Origin: CAZTBB01 sp964611755
GTDB lineage: Bacteria; Pseudomonadota; Alphaproteobacteria; Micavibrionales; Micavibrionaceae
Direction of reading: 5' to 3'
NCBI GenBank assembly: GCA_964611755.1
Contig: CAZTBB010000041.1
Location: 1-15,854 of the forward strand
Length of the DNA: 15,854 bases
Part shown: one piece after another, positions 12,565-15,854 of the stretch
Layout: each line of letters opens with the position of its first letter
Numbering within the stretch: the stretch's first letter is position 1
Notes under the pieces: model-generated
Database searches by the model: none
Seen by the model: the letters and a program-made list of their open reading frames with translations, nothing else
What the model was told of the DNA's origin: nothing
Position numbers and translations under genes: made by a program

Positions 12565-14624
12565 TCTGGTGATCCAAGTGCGGGGGCATCAGCCTGACGT
12601 TCACATGAAATAATCGGTGCACTCTCCATTTTTGCGACCATTTTTTCTAACTCTGCCACAAATTTGGCCATGTCGCCGAACGGATCTTCAATCAAACTCT
12701 CACGTTTTTTAAGATCATCAAGATAAGCCAGAACTTCATTATGCCCGCCAATTTTAAGGGCCTGCATATGCTCTTGCCTCGGCGGAGTCATGGTGCGGCC
12801 AAAGCTCCCGACCGAGAGTACATATTGCCCCTTGGAATTTTGTTCAAACGCATATACACCGCCTCTGAGGCGGTCGACAAAAAACTGTGTTCCCTCATTC
12901 ATGCGCTCCAATGTGCGCTTGGCTGTTCTCAACATTTTTTTACTGACCGGAATACCGAATGGCATCTCATGATGTTTCAGAACATTCCAGAATCTGGAGC
13001 GCGTGAAGCCTTGGGATGTGATTTGTTCATCAATAAATTGGAAAAAGCTTAACGCATGTGTGAAGCGGCGCACCTGTTTAAACTTCTTCATGGCCGGCGG
13101 CAAGCCGTCTTTGCCTAATCTGGCTTTGTATACCAAAAATTCACCGCGATCATCATTGAACAGCTCATTTTCCAGTGATTTTTTCTCTTGCTCCAACTCG
13201 GCGCGCTCATCCTCGCTAATGGTTTTAATCAGCTCGGCTCGAACTTGGTCATAACGGGCTTTTTGCTGGCGGTATTTTTTGTTTTTACTTTTAAGATCGC
13301 GCAAGGATTTGGTGATTTTATCAATCTCCGCCTGAATGCTTGGCAATTCATGCTCTTCATATTCTTCATTATCCAGGGCGGCCGACAACTTATCCAGGCG
13401 TTCAATCGTGCTCTTATCGGCTTCTAAAGGCCGCTTTTTGGGCTTGTAAACGGTCGCATACACAATCTGGCCTTCCGGATCGGAGAGATGTTCCGGCTGG
13501 ACATGAAACCAGATATTTTCATCCATCATCTTAAGCGCATTCTCGCAGCGCTCTTGTTTTACATGCTGAAACGGCTTTGCAATCAGCTCATCCTTTTGTC
13601 CAATCTTGATCGGATGATCAATATATATGGGCTCCAGATCTTGTTCTTCTACGGGCAAGCCCAAATCATCAACGCGTGTGCGCGGAATATTCAAGCCATG
13701 TTTCGAGAATGCCGAGCGGCCATATTCAATATCCGGCACGACCTGTATAGTCACAGCCGTACGGATGGGCTTATCCCCGTGATACATATCAAAAGAAAAA
13801 CGGAAGAAGCGCCCGGGTTTGGATTGCATCGTATTATGATCTGAAAATTCGATATCTTTGACTGTCATGCCAAAATCATCCATTAAGCGGCGCACATGTC
13901 TCTCTGCCGCCTTATGCTTTCCCTTTGAGATTGGCTTGATTTCATCTCGGCTCCCCAGCTCCCATGGGCTTTCACCCGGCTTATAGGCTTTCTCCTCATA
14001 ACGGCGCATAAAGCTAATAGCCTCGCTAAGGGCGCGGCCAAACTCGGCGGAATTCTCAACCCCTAATTCATTTTCCAAGATACGGTCTTTGACAAAGACA
14101 GGGCCAACCGATCTGTTCACATTGCCCATCCATGTGTGCTTCAGCTTGCGCTTACCGCTCTTGGTTTTGTTCATCACGGCCTGTATCGCCGGGCGCGCAA
14201 AAGCCGCCATCAACATCAGGCCAATCACAGCATAAGCACCGACAGGGCCAAAGGCCTCCCTCAAATCCTGACGAAAACCGATTGCTGCAAAAAAAGGCAC
14301 CGAGCTTAGGGCGTATTCAACATTCGATGTGCGCACAAAAGGATCTTGCGCCTTCAAGCGTGATGTTAATTCCTTCCAATGCGTTTTTTGTATTCTGAGA
14401 TGCAGATGCATATCTGCTGTTTGCATCAAATCCTTGGATAATTCCTGCGCATCCATTTTCGGGGGCACACGAAACTTTTTGATTGTTGTCACATAATTGC
14501 GATCACGCGCCTTACGATAATCCTGCGCGTAATCAGGCTCTTCGCGCCCTTCGGGACGTTTACGCCTCAGAACAAGCTCTTCAGCATCTGGATCATCAGA
14601 GAGCATATCAAGCGCATCATTCAT
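12561..14624 (-). CDS. membrane-anchored coiled-coil protein of unknown function (687 aa)
   Basis: No family recognised. Layout: residues 1-100 acidic then basic, cytoplasmic-looking, without signal peptide; one clear transmembrane helix ~125-147 (GAYAVIGLMLMAAFARPAI), possibly preceded by a weaker hydrophobic stretch at 104-117; a mixed globular region 160-395 with segments such as FRFSFDMYHGDKPIRTAVTIQVVPDIEYG; a charged coiled coil ~402-488 rich in Glu/Lys heptads; a second mixed region 490-605 with QVRRFTHALSFFQFIDEQI; and a helical C-terminus. The only Cys are near 360 and 674. AAGGAG (14632-14637) stands 7 bases before the ATG, inside the upstream 92-residue gene, which overlaps by 8 bases: a coupled pair. 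A scaffold or envelope/cell-organisation role would suit the architecture, but that is speculation. Confidence 0.88.
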   Translation of the reverse strand: MNDALDMLSDDPDAEELVLRRKRPEGREEPDYAQDYRKARDRNYVTTIKKFRVPPKMDAQELSKDLMQTADMHLHLRIQKTHWKELTSRLKAQDPFVRTSNVEYALSSVPFFAAIGFRQDLREAFGPVGAYAVIGLMLMAAFARPAIQAVMNKTKSGKRKLKHTWMGNVNRSVGPVFVKDRILENELGVENSAEFGRALSEAISFMRRYEEKAYKPGESPWELGSRDEIKPISKGKHKAAERHVRRLMDDFGMTVKDIEFSDHNTMQSKPGRFFRFSFDMYHGDKPIRTAVTIQVVPDIEYGRSAFSKHGLNIPRTRVDDLGLPVEEQDLEPIYIDHPIKIGQKDELIAKPFQHVKQERCENALKMMDENIWFHVQPEHLSDPEGQIVYATVYKPKKRPLEADKSTIERLDKLSAALDNEEYEEHELPSIQAEIDKITKSLRDLKSKNKKYRQQKARYDQVRAELIKTISEDERAELEQEKKSLENELFNDDRGEFLVYKARLGKDGLPPAMKKFKQVRRFTHALSFFQFIDEQITSQGFTRSRFWNVLKHHEMPFGIPVSKKMLRTAKRTLERMNEGTQFFVDRLRGGVYAFEQNSKGQYVLSVGSFGRTMTPPRQEHMQALKIGGHNEVLAYLDDLKKRESLIEDPFGDMAKFVAELEKMVAKMESAPIISCERQADAPALGSPD

Positions 14625-14895
14625 GGCCGCCCTCCTTTATCAGAGGCAATTTGTAACCATGATCAACATCACCATCACGGGTAATAACCAAATGCACATT
14701 GTCCAAAACATGCAAATCACGATCAATATGAGGCTCTAGCGCATGATCGATATCAGCATAGCCGCCATCATCAAAAACCAGTGTTAGTCGGGATAATTCG
14801 GAGTTATGCGCCACCGCCACAGGTGGTTTTTCAAAAGGTGTATCAAAGCCAAGAACAACTTGCCCTGCACCGTTTGAAATTATGAAAGATTCCAT
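14617..14895 (-). CDS. small protein of unknown function, partner of the 687-residue gene (92 aa)
   Basis: A compact acidic protein, probably beta-rich (ESFIISNGAGQVVLGFDTP, LTLVFDDGGYADI, VHLVITRDGDVDHGYKLPL), with no signal peptide or membrane segment. I do not recognise it. The ATG at 14895 is chosen over an in-frame ATG at 14952 because AAGGAG (14906-14911) lies 10 bases before it and because a good promoter has its predicted start near 14928, downstream of the longer start. The last 8 bases overlap the 687-residue gene, whose Shine-Dalgarno lies inside this frame, so the two proteins are likely made in a fixed ratio and may interact. Confidence 0.75.
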   Translation of the reverse strand: MESFIISNGAGQVVLGFDTPFEKPPVAVAHNSELSRLTLVFDDGGYADIDHALEPHIDRDLHVLDNVHLVITRDGDVDHGYKLPLIKEGGHE

Positions 14896-14934
14896 CGCAC
14901 CCCATCTCCTTGCGATCATTCTACACGCGCCGAC

Positions 14935-14962
14935 ACTACAAAAATTTAACATAAGAAGTCAA
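14935..14962 (-). promoter_or_regulatory. candidate promoter of the 92/687-residue operon
   Basis: On the - strand: TTGACT (14962-14957, 5 of 6 to -35), a 16-base AT-rich spacer and TGTAGT (14940-14935, 4 of 6 to -10). The predicted start near 14928 leaves a leader of about 33 bases that includes AAGGAG before ATG 14895. This separates the operon from the ThDP-enzyme gene 40 bases upstream, although read-through is possible since no hairpin terminator is seen between them. Confidence 0.5.
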
Positions 14963-15001
14963 ACTTTTTATGTCTTTAAATTAGCCTGAATACGGGGTTT
15001 T

Positions 15002-15854
15002 TTAAGCGGCCTGCGAACGGGTTGTCACCTGTAAGGGGTCTTGCATGACTTCAATCAAACATGGACGCTCTTGGCTTTGCTTTTGAACGTCTGCCCAAAC
15101 ATTATCAAACTGGCTTGCCTCTGTAATGCGGGCACCATAAACGCCATAGCTTTCAGCAAGCTTTACGAAGTCGGGATTGGTCAAAGAGGTTGCACTCGGG
15201 CGGCCAGGGTAATGTTTCTCCTGATGCATTTTGATGGTGCCGTACACACCATTATTGAACACAAAAATGATTGGCTTGGCCCCATGATGCATGGCCATAG
15301 CTAACTCCTGACCTGTCATCATAAAACCGCCATCGCCGCAAAACCCGATCACCTGACGTCCCGGGAAAGCGATAGATGCCGCCACTGCCGAAGGAACGGC
15401 ATAGCCCATAGCGCCGCTGACCGGCGCAAGCAAACGTCCCGGCCGGCCATAACGAATGAAACGCTGACACCAGCCACTAAAATTTCCGGCATCTGTCGTG
15501 ATAATCGCATCATCATCCAGCGCATCGCGCAAATGAAAGAATAGCTGGGTGACATCTGTGCCATTCCAATCCTGCGCCTGATCAGCGGAGATATGTGTCC
15601 ATTCCTGATAGGCTTTCTGGCCTTCATCACGCCAACCTGCCCATGATCGTCCATCCACACGCACTTTGGCGGCCAGAACATTCATAGCTTTGGAGATATT
15701 GGCTTCGATAGCCAAATCTGGGCGGTAGCCAGCCTTACCAATCTCTTCGGATGAATTGTGTATATGAATGATTTTTTGATTATGCTCAAAAAGCGTATAT
15801 TCCTGACTCATTATTTCATTCAAACGCGCATTTAAAACGATCAACAAATCAGCT
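15002..15854 (-). CDS. thiamine-diphosphate enzyme, acetolactate-synthase-large-subunit superfamily, C-terminal part (5' truncated by window edge)
   Basis: The frame is open through base 15854 (ADLLIVLNARLNE at the edge, the start of the family's central domain), so roughly the N-terminal 200 or so residues are missing. The central domain has IIHIHNSSEEIGK. The C-terminal ThDP domain shows TDAGNFSGWCQRF, GAMGYAVPSAVAA and the cofactor motif GDGGF (GDGG codons at 15326-15337) through FNN (NN codons at 15251-15256), then GVYGTIKMHQEKHYPGR and TNPDFVKLAESYG. This fits IlvB-like decarboxylases/synthases that use pyruvate or related 2-oxo acids; the NN-GVYGTI-MHQ-YPGR pattern is common in alphaproteobacterial proteins annotated loosely as acetolactate synthase. 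Without the N-terminal half and with no ilvN regulatory-subunit gene immediately downstream, I do not assign ilvB. It is unrelated to dxs at the other edge except for the cofactor. Confidence 0.92.
   Translation of the reverse strand, partial: ADLLIVLNARLNEIMSQEYTLFEHNQKIIHIHNSSEEIGKAGYRPDLAIEANISKAMNVLAAKVRVDGRSWAGWRDEGQKAYQEWTHISADQAQDWNGTDVTQLFFHLRDALDDDAIITTDAGNFSGWCQRFIRYGRPGRLLAPVSGAMGYAVPSAVAASIAFPGRQVIGFCGDGGFMMTGQELAMAMHHGAKPIIFVFNNGVYGTIKMHQEKHYPGRPSATSLTNPDFVKLAESYGVYGARITEASQFDNVWADVQKQSQERPCLIEVMQDPLQVTTRSQAA

Noticed and set aside
13003..14398. Open frames of 60-118 codons on the + strand inside the 687-residue gene
   Set aside because: Antisense shadows of a 2-kb intact frame that has a strong ribosome binding site.
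14896..14952. Upstream ATG at 14952 for the 92-residue gene
   Set aside because: The predicted promoter starts transcription near 14928, after this codon, and AAGGAG serves the ATG at 14895.
1..15854. Thiamine-diphosphate enzymes at both edges as a possible linked system
   Set aside because: DXS and an acetolactate-synthase-like enzyme are about 13 kb apart on opposite strands in different pathways; chance is sufficient.
1..15854. Search for tRNA, rRNA, CRISPR, insertion sequences, phage or toxin-antitoxin genes
   Set aside because: No cloverleaf-type sequence, repeat-spacer array, terminal inverted repeats with transposase, or recognisable toxin/antitoxin pair was seen by reading both strands.

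Overview
The window is a gene-dense stretch of a bacterial chromosome, most likely from an alphaproteobacterium. The evidence is the protein types (a Rickettsia-type 17 kDa surface-antigen lipoprotein beside pdxH, a fabI/aroC cluster, an SppA with the 67 kDa layout) and the balanced, slightly AT-leaning base composition judged by eye. I cannot name the genus. There is no integrase, transposase, CRISPR array, tRNA or rRNA. This looks like core chromosome with several lineage-specific unknown genes between housekeeping genes.

Region 1 (1-3586, + strand). The window opens inside dxs (isoprenoid precursor synthesis), followed by a small exported protein of unknown function. A putative promoter overlaid by a 28-bp interrupted palindrome then drives a tightly packed three-gene unit: two small unknown proteins and a HAD phosphatase with a long Lys/Pro/Ala-rich tail.

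Region 2 (3556-7868, - strand). A compact operon, transcribed fabI, hotdog thioesterase (YdiI-like), aroC, sppA. It combines fatty acid elongation, acyl-CoA hydrolysis, the last step of the shikimate pathway and membrane-anchored peptide digestion. The first three genes overlap at their ends. The last ends inside the 3' end of the convergent HAD gene.

Region 3 (7869-10832). A 213-bp divergent intergenic region with a 12-bp tandem repeat leads to a 490-residue cytoplasmic protein that I do not recognise. A good hairpin terminator separates it from a convergent glycine-zipper lipoprotein gene. pdxH (PLP synthesis/salvage) diverges from the lipoprotein gene across only 31 bp.

Region 4 (10851-12564). 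A GTG-started cysteine-rich exported protein, then a small zincin-fold protein whose HExxH zinc site appears destroyed, then phhB (pterin-4a-carbinolamine dehydratase) on the + strand.

Region 5 (12561-15854, - strand). A two-gene operon of unknown function (92-residue protein, then a 687-residue membrane-anchored coiled-coil protein) whose last stop codon shares a CTAG palindrome with the phhB stop. The window ends in the C-terminal part of a second, unrelated thiamine-diphosphate enzyme of the acetolactate-synthase superfamily.

No recognisable complete novel system is visible. The best candidates for new biology are the pseudo-zincin, the 687/92-residue operon, the 490-residue orphan, and the palindrome-controlled three-gene unit ending in the tailed HAD phosphatase.
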